A DNA stretch of 64,000 bases, taken from Dolomedes plantarius (taxonomy: Eukaryota > Arthropoda > Arachnida > Araneae > Dolomedidae). The notes below the pieces were generated by a model. It made no database searches, was not told where the DNA came from, and saw only the letters and a program-made list of their open reading frames with translations. This document shows, piece by piece, positions 10,630-22,118 of the stretch. The stretch spans positions 229,617,391-229,681,390 of the forward strand of contig OU015490.1 in the NCBI GenBank assembly GCA_907164885.2. The letters are read 5' to 3'. Numbering within the stretch: the first letter of the stretch is position 1; each line of letters opens with the position of its first letter. The position numbers and the translations under genes are program-made.

Positions 10630-12609
10630 CAATCAAACGATTACTGCGTCATTTCTTATTTATATAAGATCTAACGGCACTGGTAAATAATATTACCTTC
10701 TGCAGAATGTCTCCATAACTTTAATTTTTAGTAATTTCACATATGAGAAACAACTAAATTAAATGGTTAAATATATCTGCGATATAAATAAATTAAGAGT
10801 TTGCAAATGACGATGTTTTTATAAACTTAATAGATATATTATTTACATCTAGTAAAGTATTTAATATTACTTACTAGACAATCATATGATACTATGTTCT
10901 ACCAAAAAAGCTTAAATTAATTAGCAAAATGAGTTCTTTTTCTTTTAAATATAAGAAAATGATAAACATCTGCTTGAAACATGCCCTACAATAATTTTGA
11001 GAGGAAGATTTTATAAAAAAAAAAATGGAATATAAACTTTCGAGAAATGTTAACTATAATTGTTTCAAGGCTTCCTAATTTAAAATTTCTTGTTTAAACG
11101 AATAACTATTTTTTATTTTAGTTCTGAATTAACTGCAATGGAGAATTACGATTTGTTCCAAACAAAGATTTTTTTCTGTTTAGTTACTCAGCATTATATA
11201 TACGTGATCATATGAATTCTGAAGAAAATCTTTGTTCAGGTTTAGAAAACTAGTGATTCACAAATTAATGACATTAATTTCATTACATGTCCTATATTTC
11301 TGGGTACATATTATGTTGCAATGTAAATCTCGCAAAATACTTTGTGTCCCACTGTCAAAATTTTTGAATATACTAATTATACATTTTTTTCATAGCACAA
11401 TTTCGAGTTTTCCTATGAAAGTTTCGATGAATTATTGTTACTGTTTTTGGTAGATAATGTAAATGCAATTAATTGCAGATAAAAATTATGATTTTGCTGC
11501 ATTTTCAGTGAAAACATGAATTTAAGAAAACCAGTAATATTTGATTTATTTAAATTAACGACAAATATAAGCTTGACATTTTTTTAATATAGTTTTCCCA
11601 AGTAATGATTACAAATATTTTAATTAAAGAAAAATTTAATGCAGCCTTCTTATTTATTGAAAATTAATTGAATAATTTTATGAAAGGAAATTAAAATATT
11701 TTATATACTTTTATTTAAATTTTTGGAGACTTTGAACAAAGCTAAACCTTGTCTCACAATACCAAACGTATTGTGAGGTAGGCTACAGAATGAGGGAATT
11801 ACATTCAGATTTTCATCTGAAAACCGAAACTCAAACAAAATTTGTTGTAGTTAAAACTTTAAACATTTGCGCATATTTCAATGGAAAAAAGAACAATGGA
11901 TATAATATTTCACGTGTGCTAATATTTCAAATATATTTATTGAACATGGAATTTTCAGTCAACCATTGGCATACCATCAGAGATTTTCGAGAATATGTAA
12001 AGTGGTAAATAGATAAATAATTAGTTTTCTCTCTTCATAATGCATTTTTAATGCCTTTTGAAAATTTCAACTAGTTAAATATACCAAATACAGTATTTTC
12101 TATGAAACAGGAAGACTCGTGTTTGTGTTGCATGCAAAATTTAATTTCTGTCAAGGAAAACTTTTTTGAAAATTAATATTGCAAATATTTAATTAAATAT
12201 CTAGGGTAAAAATATAATTAATTTCAGTATTATCTGCAAAAGCAGATAGATAAATAACCGAAATAATTTAATAGATAAAATCAGTTCCCAGATATAAATA
12301 CTACATAGATCATTTAAACAAACATAAAAAAAAATAAACAAGAAATATGAATTCTGATAACATTTAAAATGGAACATATTTATGACATACCTGTTTAATT
12401 TCCAAAATAAGATGTTATTGATAGTATACAACCCTGTACAATATCACGTCATTCTAATATATCCTTTTTATAATAATTACACAGGCCTGCAACCAAAAAA
12501 GTGTTTAGAGACCAATAGATGATAATGATAGATATTTCAGAAAACCGCTGATTTCAGGAAAAATAGTAAAAAAAATCCATTACATACCATTTTTTCAAAA
12601 GATTGTACA
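10630..12609. other. No gene seen
   Basis: AT-rich DNA with only chance open frames (longest ~76 codons). Nothing recognisable on either strand. Confidence 0.6.
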
Positions 12610-13049
12610 GATGTTCAGAAACTTTTTAAAGACGAAGTGTTTGAAAGTAAAATCCTTTCGAGAGAAATAGAGGCCTGTAGAGCTTTGAAGGAAGTCGTCA
12701 CAAAATTCTTCGGGAACGTTAAGGACCCCATCTATAAATCTATTGTGTAAAGCATGTTAATGAAATTCAAAGACTTAAGTTGTTCAATGAGTTTGAAAGT
12801 TTATTTTTGAAATTCGCATTTGGACTACTTTCCCTTTTTGGTGCAGTTAGTGATCTTGGTGCAATTAGTGAAGAACAGGGTTAAAGATTTCACCAAGATA
12901 TCAAAGAGATGGAGCTTAGATACCAAGGTAGATGGAAAGTCAATAGGATGGGGACTACTGTTGGATGCTGCACAGAAGTCCCGCGTACTGACTACAACAG
13001 ACCAAGTACCAAAACGAGCTTTCAGGGAAAAATGAAAAGAAAGCATTAA
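12610..13049 (+). pseudogene. Remnant of a multicopy arthropod gene family of uncertain superfamily
   Basis: The translation shows DVQKLFKDEVFESKI, EVVTKFFGNVKDPIYKSIV, a stop, CSMSLKVYF, a stop, NSHLDYFP. After a one-base shift it continues AISEEQG, a stop, RFHQDIKEMELRYQGRW, and ends at TAA 13047-13049. I recall the sequence of motifs (fLGn..., SlK.HFLhSHLDffP, ...sEeqGERFHQDI..ME.RYQGkW) from very numerous predicted proteins in arthropod and other invertebrate genomes, which behave like a transposable element. I cannot assign it to a named superfamily. The copy is broken by three stops and one frameshift and contains a small imperfect duplication (GTGCAGTTAGTG / GTGCAATTAGTG). Confidence 0.7.
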
Positions 13050-13580
13050 AGATATATGAATCCAGGATGTATTAAACAATGGTAATCATTAAATGTTCTA
13101 ATTAATATAATGTCTAATTAATATATATTTAGCAAATAATTTCCAATTGTTTTATATATTAATTCATTCGTAAATAAAACACTTAAAATATTTTGAAAAG
13201 ACCTTCTTCTCCCCGGAATGTGTACTGTAGGCTTTCTTGTCCATATATTCAAACCCATTTTGTGAAAAATCCTTACGTGATTGAGAAAAATGGATGTCAT
13301 ATTTGAAATTAGCACATCAAATAATATAAAATTCAGTCAATACATTTCAAACACTTTTCTATGACTTAAATTTTGCAGGCATGTGTTATAGATTAAATTT
13401 TCTAATTTAAAACTAGTCTTCTAAACTCCTTATTTTAATCTGTGATGTCTTTTACTAGAGAAATCAATAAATCATTTACATTGATGATCAAGTTTCAAGT
13501 TTAATTGGACCAAAAATCTGAAATTAGTTGAAGTTGAAAGAGTAAATATTTTTGTATGCCATTGTACTGCACTCTCTTTT

Positions 13581-14252
13581 GAGGATTTTGGAGTTCACCG
13601 GAGACTTGAGTGTGACCACTTAGGGAGAGTAAGTGGTAATAGTTTTCTTCCAGCGCAATTAAAATGTTTATTTTTAGTGTATGAATGATCTTCGATTGAG
13701 TGGATCAGTGAGGATTGCTTTGAACTGGAGGAATTAAGATGCCGTTTTGAGGATTTTGGAGTTTGTTGGAGACAGGAGGGTGACCGTTTAGGGAGAGTGA
13801 GTTGTAATAGTTTTCTTCCGGCACAATTAAAATACGTATTTTTAGTGTATCAATGATCTTTAATTGAGTGAATCAGTGAGGATTGATTTGAACAAGAGGA
13901 ATTAAGATGTTGTTTTGAGGATTTTCGAGCTCACCGGAGACATGACTGTGACCGTTTAGGGAGAATAAGTTGTAATAGTTTTCTTCCGGCGCAATTAAAA
14001 TACACGTTTTTAGTGTATCAATGATATTTAATTGAGTGAATCAGTGAGGATTTATTTGAAAAAAATGAATTAAGATGTTGTTTTGGGGATTTTTGAGCTC
14101 ACCGGAGACATGACTGTGACCGTTTAGGGAGAGGGATTTATAATAGTTTTCTACCGGCGCAATTAAATATGTATTTTTAGTATGTCAATGGTATTTGATT
14201 GAGTGAATCAGTGAGGATTGATATGAAAAAACGAATTCAGATAGATGACAAT
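13581..14252. repeat. Tandem array, four units of exactly 168 bp
   Basis: The unit begins GAGGATTTTSGAG and recurs at 13581, 13749, 13917 and 14085, a constant 168-bp period. Each unit contains GTGACC(G/A)(T/C)TTAGGGAGAG, TTTTCTTCCRGCGCAATTAA and a TTTTTAGTGTATCAATGAT segment. Units differ by scattered substitutions with few indels. The last part of the unit (TTAGTGTATCAATGAT...GAATTAAGAT) is also part of the ~400-bp unit in the next array, so the two are related. Confidence 0.93.
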
Positions 14253-14280
14253 AAAAAAAAATTCTCAGTTGAACCAACGT

Positions 14281-16420
14281 GATATTTAAAGTAGTGGAAT
14301 AAACTCATATACACTAAACGAATTTTAGATAACTGTTTTTTTATAAATTTAGCTTGTTAATTCCGCAGACCTAAGTACTTAAAAATTATCATTCGTAAGA
14401 TTTGTGAAACAATAGCTTCGGAAAGGTTGCTTCGGAAAATGCAGCCGATTGGATAGCCGAAAGGCTAGGGCGTAGGAATCTGGTACCAGTTTCTGTGAGT
14501 TCGTGTTCGACTATTCTCTTGGATGTTTGTAACCGTTCGGAATCGGCTTTAAACAGTAGGTTTCGATCTAATTAGCCATAGTGTAGTAAAAAATGACCGT
14601 AGAGCTCTTGACTAACCAACCAAGAAAAATGAAAATTTTACTTCAAATCATGCAACAGCAATTGCTTTAATCTTTTGCTTTCAAATCTATTCACCTGAAC
14701 TGTTTTTCTTGGCATTGTAAGAAAAATGTACTTTTTCATACACGGAACAATTCAAATATGAATATTGAGTTTATCAATGATCATAGATTGAGTGTAACAG
14801 TGGTGATTGATTTGTCGTAGGGTGAATTAAGATTTATGTTGAGAAAATATTCCCAGTGTCAAATGAAATTGATATTTAAAGTATTGAAATAAACTGATTG
14901 ATTCTGAAAGAATTTTTAACTCCTACTTATCTGTACTTTTAGCGTTCAAAATGCGTAGACGTAAGTAATTAGAAGGTTTTATTGGTATAATTTCTGAAAA
15001 AAATTCTTTGGATGAGTGTCAAGCCAAAAAGAGGAAACGAATTTTTTTCTTTATTCAAAACATGTAGCAAAAATTGTTTTCCTCTTTGCGCTCTGGACTC
15101 TTTAAACCTTAAATCGTAAGAAAAAGTTGCCTTTTTATGGACGGAGCAATTCAAATATGTATCATAACATCGTAAGAAAAAGTTGGCTTTTCTGTGGACG
15201 GAGCAATCCAAATATGTATTTTTAATGTAGCAATGATATAGATTAAGTGTATCAGTGGTGATTGATTTGGAAAGGAGTTATTTAGATACACGGCAAAAGC
15301 TTTTTCTGTGTCAAATCAACTTCATATTTAAAGTACTGAAATAATCTGATCTAAATTAACGAAACATAAATTTTTATTTATCTATAAGTTTTGCTCTCGA
15401 AATGTGTAGACGAAAGTATTTAAAAGGTACTACCGGCAAAATTTGTAAATATAATTTCTTTGGATGAACAACTAATGAGGAAGGGAAAGTGATTTTTTTT
15501 TGTTCAAAACATGTAGCAACAATTTAGTTCATATTTTCCCTTTGAATTAATCACTCAATTATTTTTCGTAGAATCGCAAAAAAACAATTACTTTTTTATG
15601 CACAGAATAGTTAAAATATTTATTTTGAGTGTATGAATGATGTTTGATTGCGTGTATTAGTGGCGGTTGATTTGGAAATTATGAATTAAGATACACGACG
15701 GGAAAAATATTTCCTGTGTCGAATCAAATTTATTGATATTTAAAGTAGTGAAATAAAATGATCAAGTCTGAAAAAAATAATTTTTTTTATCTATAAGTTT
15801 AGCTTTAAAAATGCATAAACATAAGTATATAAAATGTAGTATTAGTAAGAATTTTAAAACAATTTGTTTGGAAGTATATCTAAGAAAAAGCTCGTTTTGC
15901 TTTGTTCAAAACATATAACAACACTAGTTTACATCTCGCTTTTACATCTATTTCTCTCAACTTTTTTCATAGCATAGTAAGTTCCGGAGACACAAAAAAT
16001 ATGTATTTTAAGTGTATCAATAATTTTTGATTGAGTGTATCAGTTGTGATTGATTTGGAAAGGATGGATCAAGATACATCACGGGAAAAATATTTCCTGA
16101 GCCAAATAACTCTATAACTAAAAGAGTGAACAAACTGATCGATTCTGAAAGAGATTTTAATTTTTACTTATCTATAAGTTTAGCTTTCGAAATGCATAAG
16201 CGTAAGTACTTAAAAGGTGCTCTTAGCAAGAACTGGAAAACAATTTCTTTTGAAGAGCATCTAAGAGAAAACGCCCTTTTTTTTGTTCAAAACATGTAGC
16301 AATAATTGTTTTCATCTTCTCGCTTTGAACTCTTTAAACCTCAATTGTTTTTCATAGCGTCGTAAGAAAAAAATTATTTTTTATGCCCAGCAGGAAAAAT
16401 AAAAATATAATGTTTAGCAA
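14281..16420. repeat. Tandem array, about five diverged units of ~400 bp
   Basis: A marker string of the form GATATTTAAAGTA.TGAAAT recurs at 14281, 14871, 15323, 15735 and (degenerate) ~16113. It is followed each time by TTATCTATAAGTTTAGC, a (G/A)CGTAAGTA.TTA.AAGGT segment, TTCAAAACATGTAGCAA and AAACCTCAATTGTTTTTC-like text. The first interval is long because of a tRNA-like insertion; the second contains a local 57-bp duplication ending GGAGCAATYCAAATATG at ~15145-15215. Divergence is much higher than in the 168-bp array. Confidence 0.85.
14443..14620 (+). mobile_element. tRNA-derived SINE-like insertion in the ~400-bp array
   Basis: ATAGCCGAAAGGCTAGGGCG resembles a pol III A box, and GTGAGTTCGTGTTCGACTAT, about 40 bp later, resembles a B box, the layout of a tRNA-related head. 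The segment is absent from the equivalent position of the other repeat units and accounts for the extra ~190 bp of that interval. The right edge is not sharp. Confidence 0.55.
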
Positions 16421-16879
16421 GCAAAAAAAGAAGATGAGATGTCGGAAACAGATTTAATTTTATGGGAGCGTCGTATATGTTAAAGAAATGTCCATAACAT
16501 GAAAAGTGGTATGTGGAAATTTAAAATAAAGAAAGGTTTTAGTTCATTTTGGTCACAATCTGTTTTTATTATAATTTCCCCTATTTTTTTTTCTTTTGCT
16601 CGAAGAAGGTAAGAATCACTCTTGTTTTGGACCAAAAGTAATAGAGATTCTTTTAATTCTTAAAATAATTGTACGTTTTAAAATAATTTATTGAATAAAT
16701 GCGAGTTAAATATAATTAGATACATAGAAACATTGGACGTACAATTGGGAAGATGAAATAAATCCCCGTAGAGGGAGAAAAAAGGTTTCTTTAGCAAATT
16801 ACACCCTCAAATGATCTAGAGATTTTCAGTAGAATATTTATTGTTGACTGATATTTTCATTTATTCATTTGCGTTGCAT
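16421..16879. other. No gene seen
   Basis: AT-rich spacer between two tandem-repeat systems. Nothing recognisable. Confidence 0.5.
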
Positions 16880-17242
16880 TTTTCGTTTTAAATCTAAGAG
16901 AAAACTTTTCTATGTTTATAGATTCTATATACAAATGTTTCCATAAATTTTTCTATGGCTATGTACATGGAACCAATCTTTCGCTATCTTTTATTTATAG
17001 TTATATCCCAAATTGTAATGATTTACATATGCAACGAAATATGACCTTTTTGATGTTTTGTTTATTTTAGAATCGGAGAAAATATTCATGCTGTTTTTGA
17101 AGCATTGTTTACATGTATTTTAGAATATTCAAAGCAAAATATTTAAAAATAATTATTTTACAATATTTCACCTTTAGGCTATAGCGTTTCGATAACTCTA
17201 ATTCGACTATTCTTTTGAAATCTAGCGTTTTTAATATAAGAA

Positions 17243-18080
17243 CTCTAACTCTAAAGTGAAAACCAATCGTTCTTCAGTGGTGTACCGTAACTTGGCCAAT
17301 AAATCACACTTTCACTTTAGGAAAGACATCAGGTAGCGTTTTCTTAACTTTATTTACGGCACAGAACACACACACACTATATACAACAGAATTATATACA
17401 AGAAGTAAAACACATCACCACACTCGAACTTATCTCTCAAGCGCCCCCCCTCTCACAAGAGGGTAATGACCTTCTCCCCACCAATTCTTTTCTTCTTGAC
17501 GCATGCGCTTAGAAACAGCTCGGGGGACTTAACTCGCACGCAGACTTTTTGGGGGTGAGATATAGTACGGTACAGTGGGTGCCTGGCCATTGTGGTCTTT
17601 GTGGTAATGAACAAGCAGACTTCCTTGCAAAAAGAGGAGCCATCTTAGTTCAGCATCCAAATACAACTACTTAGAAAATTAAGGTGTTCCTGAAAAATTT
17701 ATTTACATCTAATTTCTTGCGGGATCATCAGACTCGTAGAGCTTTAAAAAGCTGGAGGAGTGTGAGCCCTTCTTTTATACCCGATAGACCAAGAAGTGAT
17801 GCAGTTGCGGCCTTCCATCTGTCTGCGAGAAACGATTGCCTCGCTGCCAATCTTCACCGAATAGGCATTTCAACCGAAATTTTTTGCCCAATGTGTGATT
17901 CTGGAGAAATAATGGAAATGGAACACCTACTCCGATGCGGGGTTCTTCGCGGATCAACAGATGTGTTGATGTATTTGGAAGCAAGAACGCTCCTAGGGCA
18001 ATGACTTCGGTCTTCTGTCTTTCTTTCATCGTTTCTTTGTAATCTCTTTTGCCTTGTCTTTGGAAAAAAATATACTATAC
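17243..18080 (+). mobile_element. 5'-truncated LINE, RNase H and zinc-knuckle end, split by a solo LTR
   Basis: Across the LTR insertion the frame reads KPIVLQ, then QWVPGHCGLCGNEQADFLAK, which is the end of an RNase H domain (last Asp in EQAD). A stop follows at ~17672. Then, from 17684, the text is typical of the C-terminus of spider LINEs: VAAFHLSARNDCLAANLHRI, followed by a CCHC-like CPMC...EMEHLLRC knuckle, ending at TGA 18002-18004. A 3' non-coding stretch and a short A-run (18062-18068) complete it. This belongs to the Jockey/I-type group of non-LTR elements carrying RNase H; the exact clade is not determined. It lies inside the ~180-bp array. Confidence 0.85.
17281..17574 (-). mobile_element. 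Solo LTR (294 bp) with 4-bp target duplication
   Basis: The block starts TGTACCGTAA and ends TACGGTACA, so its ends are TG...CA with a longer terminal inverted repeat. The flanks are GTGG (17277-17280) and GTGG (17575-17578). Deleting the block plus one GTGG restores the LINE coding sequence (...VLQWVPGHCG). Read on the minus strand it contains an AATAAAG signal about 65 bp from its 3' end and GT-rich text, as in a Gypsy-type LTR. No internal retroelement sequence is present, consistent with LTR-LTR recombination. I did not find a second copy in the window. Confidence 0.9.
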
Positions 18081-18334
18081 AGTGTATTAAGCGTGGATAG
18101 AATATTCTTGCTGTTTCTTAAATACTATGTATAGAGGCTTTTCCCCTTACGCTATCTCGTTTCGATAAGTCTAAATTGCTTATACTTTCGAAATCTTTTA
18201 TTCTTGGTTAGATCTCTAATTGTAATGATCACCATATACAACGAAATAAAGCGTTGTCTATGGATATACTATATTAATATATTATAATATAATATATCCA
18301 TATACATCCATATAATAATAACACATCCATATAA

Positions 18335-18377
18335 TACATCCATACAATATATTTTATTAATATATTGTATGGATGTA
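18335..18377. repeat. Perfect 19-bp inverted repeat (hairpin)
   Basis: Arms TACATCCATACAATATATT (18335-18353) and its exact complement (18359-18377) are separated by 5 bp, within an AT-rich block that interrupts the ~180-bp array. Several CATCCATA strings lie just upstream. Confidence 0.9.
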
Positions 18378-18421
18378 TTCTTTTAATATATTGTAAATAT
18401 GGTGAAGGGATGTGAAAGAAT

Positions 18422-18725
18422 AGTCCCAACGTAGCCCATGGGTGTCGTAGGAGGCGTCTAAAATAGTTACCCAGTGTCAGGGGTTATTGCCGGGTACTCT
18501 GCTCCTGGGGTTTAAGGGGACTTGAACTCCAGATTGGGGGTTGGGCGTACGGCTAACAACCCTACCCTGTAAAATACTCCATGTTGCGAAGTCTAAAGAG
18601 GAAAAAGACGGATTGCACTCAGGGAAAAGGATCAGGAAACGCTTATCCAAGGCTGGTGAAAGGGTAGTTTGGGGAAAACTTCTAGAGAAGGCCAGGGCAA
18701 TGACCACTTGAGGCTATCGTGCCAA
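18422..18725. other. Unclassified GC-richer insertion in the ~180-bp array
   Basis: This 300-bp segment stands out in base composition. It starts with CCCATGGGTGTCGTAGGAGG and includes GGCTAACAACCCTACCCTGT, strings I associate loosely with the 5' non-coding parts of invertebrate LINEs. There is no convincing protein on either strand and the ends are not defined. Confidence 0.35.
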
Positions 18726-19350
18726 TTATAATGATATTGTAAATATTAAGCATGGAGAGCGTATTAATGCCGTTTTTTAAACACTATGTATAAGGTAATT
18801 ACCCTTACTCTATCTCGTTTCGATAAGTCTAAATTGTTGATATTTTTGAAATCTTGTATTCTTAGTTAAATTTCTAATTGTAATGATACCCATATACAAT
18901 AAAATGTAGCGTTTTTATATATTGTTAATATTAAGCTTGTATTCATGGTGTTGTTTAAATACTATGTATAGAGGTATTTCCCCTTGCTATCTTGTTTCGA
19001 TAAGCCTAAATTGACTATTCTTTTGAAATATTTTATTCTTAGTTAGATTTCGAATTGTAATGATCACCATATGGAACGAAATATATCGTTCTTAGTATAT
19101 TTCTAATATTAGTGATGGATAGAATATTCGTGCTGTGTTTTAAATACTATGTATAGAGGTATTTTCCCTTACGCTTTCTCATTTCGATAAGCCTCAATTG
19201 AAATGTCTTTGCAATTTTTATATTCTTAGTTCGACCATAATTATAAGGATCTTCATATGCAACAAAGACCGTATAATATTTCTGATTTATTTTTAATTTT
19301 AGGCTCAAAGAAAATATTCATGCTATTTCCCCTTACGCCATTTCGTTTCG

Positions 19351-21378
19351 CCAGATGTTACGCTTTTCTTGTAGAGGAAAAAAGAAATCTCAAAGAGTTC
19401 GCTGTTATAAAATAAAAATAAGGGCTAATACAGCATCCAGAGCAACAAAGAAGATAAAGATGTTAGAACCCTAAGGCCTGCCCTGATCGAAAAGCGATAA
19501 GATGTTAAAAAGATTATCCAGTACTTCTCTTTCCTACACCCCAGTCTCTTGCATTCTCTGCCACCCACCTCCGAAATACTTAGCCTTGCACTCCATTATC
19601 ACAGCCACTGGCTTTCTGTTTTCTAATATACTTGCTAGCCTTTTCAAGAAAGGATAACTATGCAGCACTTCCATTATTTCTACTTAATGTAGTCCGTTTT
19701 TATATGTATATATCCCCATTGCCTCAATTACGTGTTACTGTTTTCTGATTATTGTGTTATGTAGAATGATTTGATTAATTATTATAAGACTTTTGAACGC
19801 GCTAAAAGAATTCCTCAGATAAATTTAATGTAATTTGTACTTTATTTTAGCAACATTTGACTGAGGAATACAGAAACATTGTACTTTCAGATAGCGAAAG
19901 AATGTTTTCGCGAAAATATTATTCGCTTGGAAGTTGGAGTAGTTTGATAGTTAAGAAAGTTGTAACTATCAGGACTGGGTCTCGACAAAAGTAACTTTTG
20001 ATCTCCATATTCGTGCATTATTCAGTTATGCTACTATGGAAATGTAAAAGATTGTTTTTCTTTCTTTTTTTTCTAATTCCCCGTCTTGTATCTGAACTCC
20101 CTTTTTCTTAAAAAAATGATACGGGCTGCTTGTGATATACGTTTTATTTACACTCAAACTTGTATTTGTGAAGTATTTTTTTGCACCTTTTTTTGCTCCT
20201 ATTTTTTTCACGGTTTATTTTGGTGTGTTATATGTAAAAATGTCCATAAATATACATGATTTTAATAAAAAGTAATAAAAAGTTATTTAAAGTGATTAAT
20301 TCTTGTATGGGATTTTTTGGCGTTTCTTCATGCTGTCCCTAACCACAGCACAAAAACAGGTGCGAGTGTATTTATAATTAATTACGAAAGTTATCAAGAT
20401 ATACGTATCTGAATAGTGTATAAGGTCTACTTTCACTCTAATCAACGATCAAGCGCCCTAGACTGCTAGTGACTGGTCTTAATCCGCAGATTTACAGTCC
20501 AGATAGAGATTTATTCATTGTAAATTTGTGCAGTGTGAAGCTCTTATCTTAGCATCATTTATGACCAACTAATACAAATTGTTAAAACTTTTCCATTTCT
20601 AACTTAACAAGTGTTTATTTTTATTTTGATATTTTTGCTTTATTAGTGTATTGTATACATTCTAAAGCCATTCACTCAACACACAGATGAAAACTATTTC
20701 TTGGGTACATGAAGTGTTTGTTTACCTATGCTTATATTGTTATTGGCTTAAAACAGAACTTTCATTCCGTGAATTTTTTATGTTTTCTTTAGGAATTTTT
20801 ACACAATATTTAAGAATTATAAAAATGCTCAAATATTTCCTTGATTTATTTAATTGTTTAAAATCAAACATAAATATACACGTTTTGAATAACAAATATA
20901 CAAATAAAATTTTTTGAAAACGTGTTTTACATTTCTATTTCTTATAAATCGTTGCAAAATATTAATTTTGTCCTATGTGTATGTTTCACATTATATTTTC
21001 ACGTATATATTGTATATATTTTTAAATAAACAATTTTAATGAAATGAAATTATTCCAAACAAGATAATCCTCTTTTCGAAATTTGCAAAAAAATTTCTAA
21101 AGACTTAGCGAGAAAATTTATTACAGTACGTCGCTTTCAAAAGCTTAATAAAAGGTCGATTCAGAGTTTACATAATTATTAGTGCTTTTAATTGTCAGTT
21201 TCGAGTAACATGGATCTTGACAATGCTAGAATGCATATTTAAATTAGTTTGTGTGTACCAAATTCGAGTTAATTATAATGAACAGTCTCAAGCAGTTACA
21301 AGTACATTTTAATGTGATTTAAATGACGTTTCTACGTAAAGCCATCGAATAGAAGTGAACTAAATGAAAAAATAATCC
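19351..21378. other. No gene seen
   Basis: AT-rich DNA with only chance open frames. A ~45-codon open stretch on the minus strand near 19650-19540 (PVAVIMECKAKYFGGG) has non-random amino-acid character but no family I recognise. Confidence 0.5.
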
Positions 21379-21488
21379 GGTAGTCTCTTCTAGCAAAACT
21401 ACCTCGGGTTATTAACGTAGGATTACATATCGTTGCTTACCTCTTTTGTATGTATATATGGATGTATGTGCTATGTATATATGTATCT

Positions 21489-21492
<4 letters not shown>

Positions 21493-21571
<79 letters not shown>
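21493..21571. repeat. (TA)n microsatellite
   Basis: About 40 uninterrupted TA units inside copy 1 of the small dispersed element. Confidence 0.97.
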
Positions 21572-21573
<2 letters not shown>

Positions 21574-21816
21574 AGTTTTCAAACTTAATTCATTTATTAT
21601 TCAATTCTTCTGTTCATAATGGATTGTACGGTGTCTGAGTGTGTTTATTTAATAGATCATACTCATCAGAAACAATCCATTGGTTTTTAGACAGTATTGA
21701 CACCGCTGATGAAGAAATGCTGTTAAAAACCTTATTCATACTTTTCTTTACATGTTGGATGTTCCTGGCTTCAAGTAGCTTTAGAGCTATTACTGGTTTT
21801 CTCTTTCATCTTATTC

Positions 21817-21830
<14 letters not shown>

Positions 21831-21906
<76 letters not shown>
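21831..21906. repeat. (TA)n microsatellite
   Basis: A second run of about 38 TA units in the same element copy. The segment between the two runs has no counterpart in the other copies. Confidence 0.97.
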
Positions 21907-21909
<3 letters not shown>

Positions 21910-22118
21910 CGTATGTATAGCTATAAGTATATAGCTGTAAGTCGGAATTTTGAAGCATTTTGGTACAGTTCTGTTTATTACTGCTGGTACAAGCGACAAA
22001 AACTGGGTTTGGCACGCTGCCAAAATTTTGACTCGCGATGTAGGGACGGACATTTTTAGCGTTTGAAATGTTGCTATTCGGAGGACTGTCATGGAGGAAC
22101 GCAATCCTACGTTAAAAT

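Larger units (their letters stand above)
16880..19350. repeat. Tandem array of ~180-bp units, interrupted by insertions
   Basis: The unit contains ATACTATGTATAGAGGTATT, CCCTTACGCTATCTCGTTTC, then GATAAG(T/C)CTAAATTG, ATTCTTAGTTAGATTTC and AATTGTAATGATCACCATAT. Markers recur at ~17188, 18160, 18819, 18995 and 19182, with a partial unit at ~19300 and diverged units from about 16880. Removing the LINE/LTR block (17243-18080) and the 18265-18740 block brings the irregular intervals back to roughly 130-190 bp. Confidence 0.85.
21379..22118. mobile_element. Dispersed small element (AACGTAGGATTAC family), copy 1, expanded
   Basis: The left end is GGTAGTCTCTTCTAGCAAAA then CTACC (itself a small hairpin, GGTAGT...ACTACC), followed by AACGTAGGATTAC (21414-21426) and CGTTGCTTACCTCTTTTGTA. 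The right end has GGGTTTGGCACGCTGCCAAA, GGACGGACATTTTTAGCG and GCAATCCTACGTT (22101-22113), the inverted partner of the left repeat. The interior has been enlarged by two (TA)n tracts and about 250 bp between them. It shares ends and order with the copies at 29399 and 55690. There is no coding capacity and the superfamily is unknown. Confidence 0.8.

Noticed and set aside
21817..22104. Frames rich in Tyr-Ile repeats
   Set aside because: They are translations of (TA)n microsatellites, as are those at 26058-26308, 30623-30962, 37983-38379 and 39400-39615.
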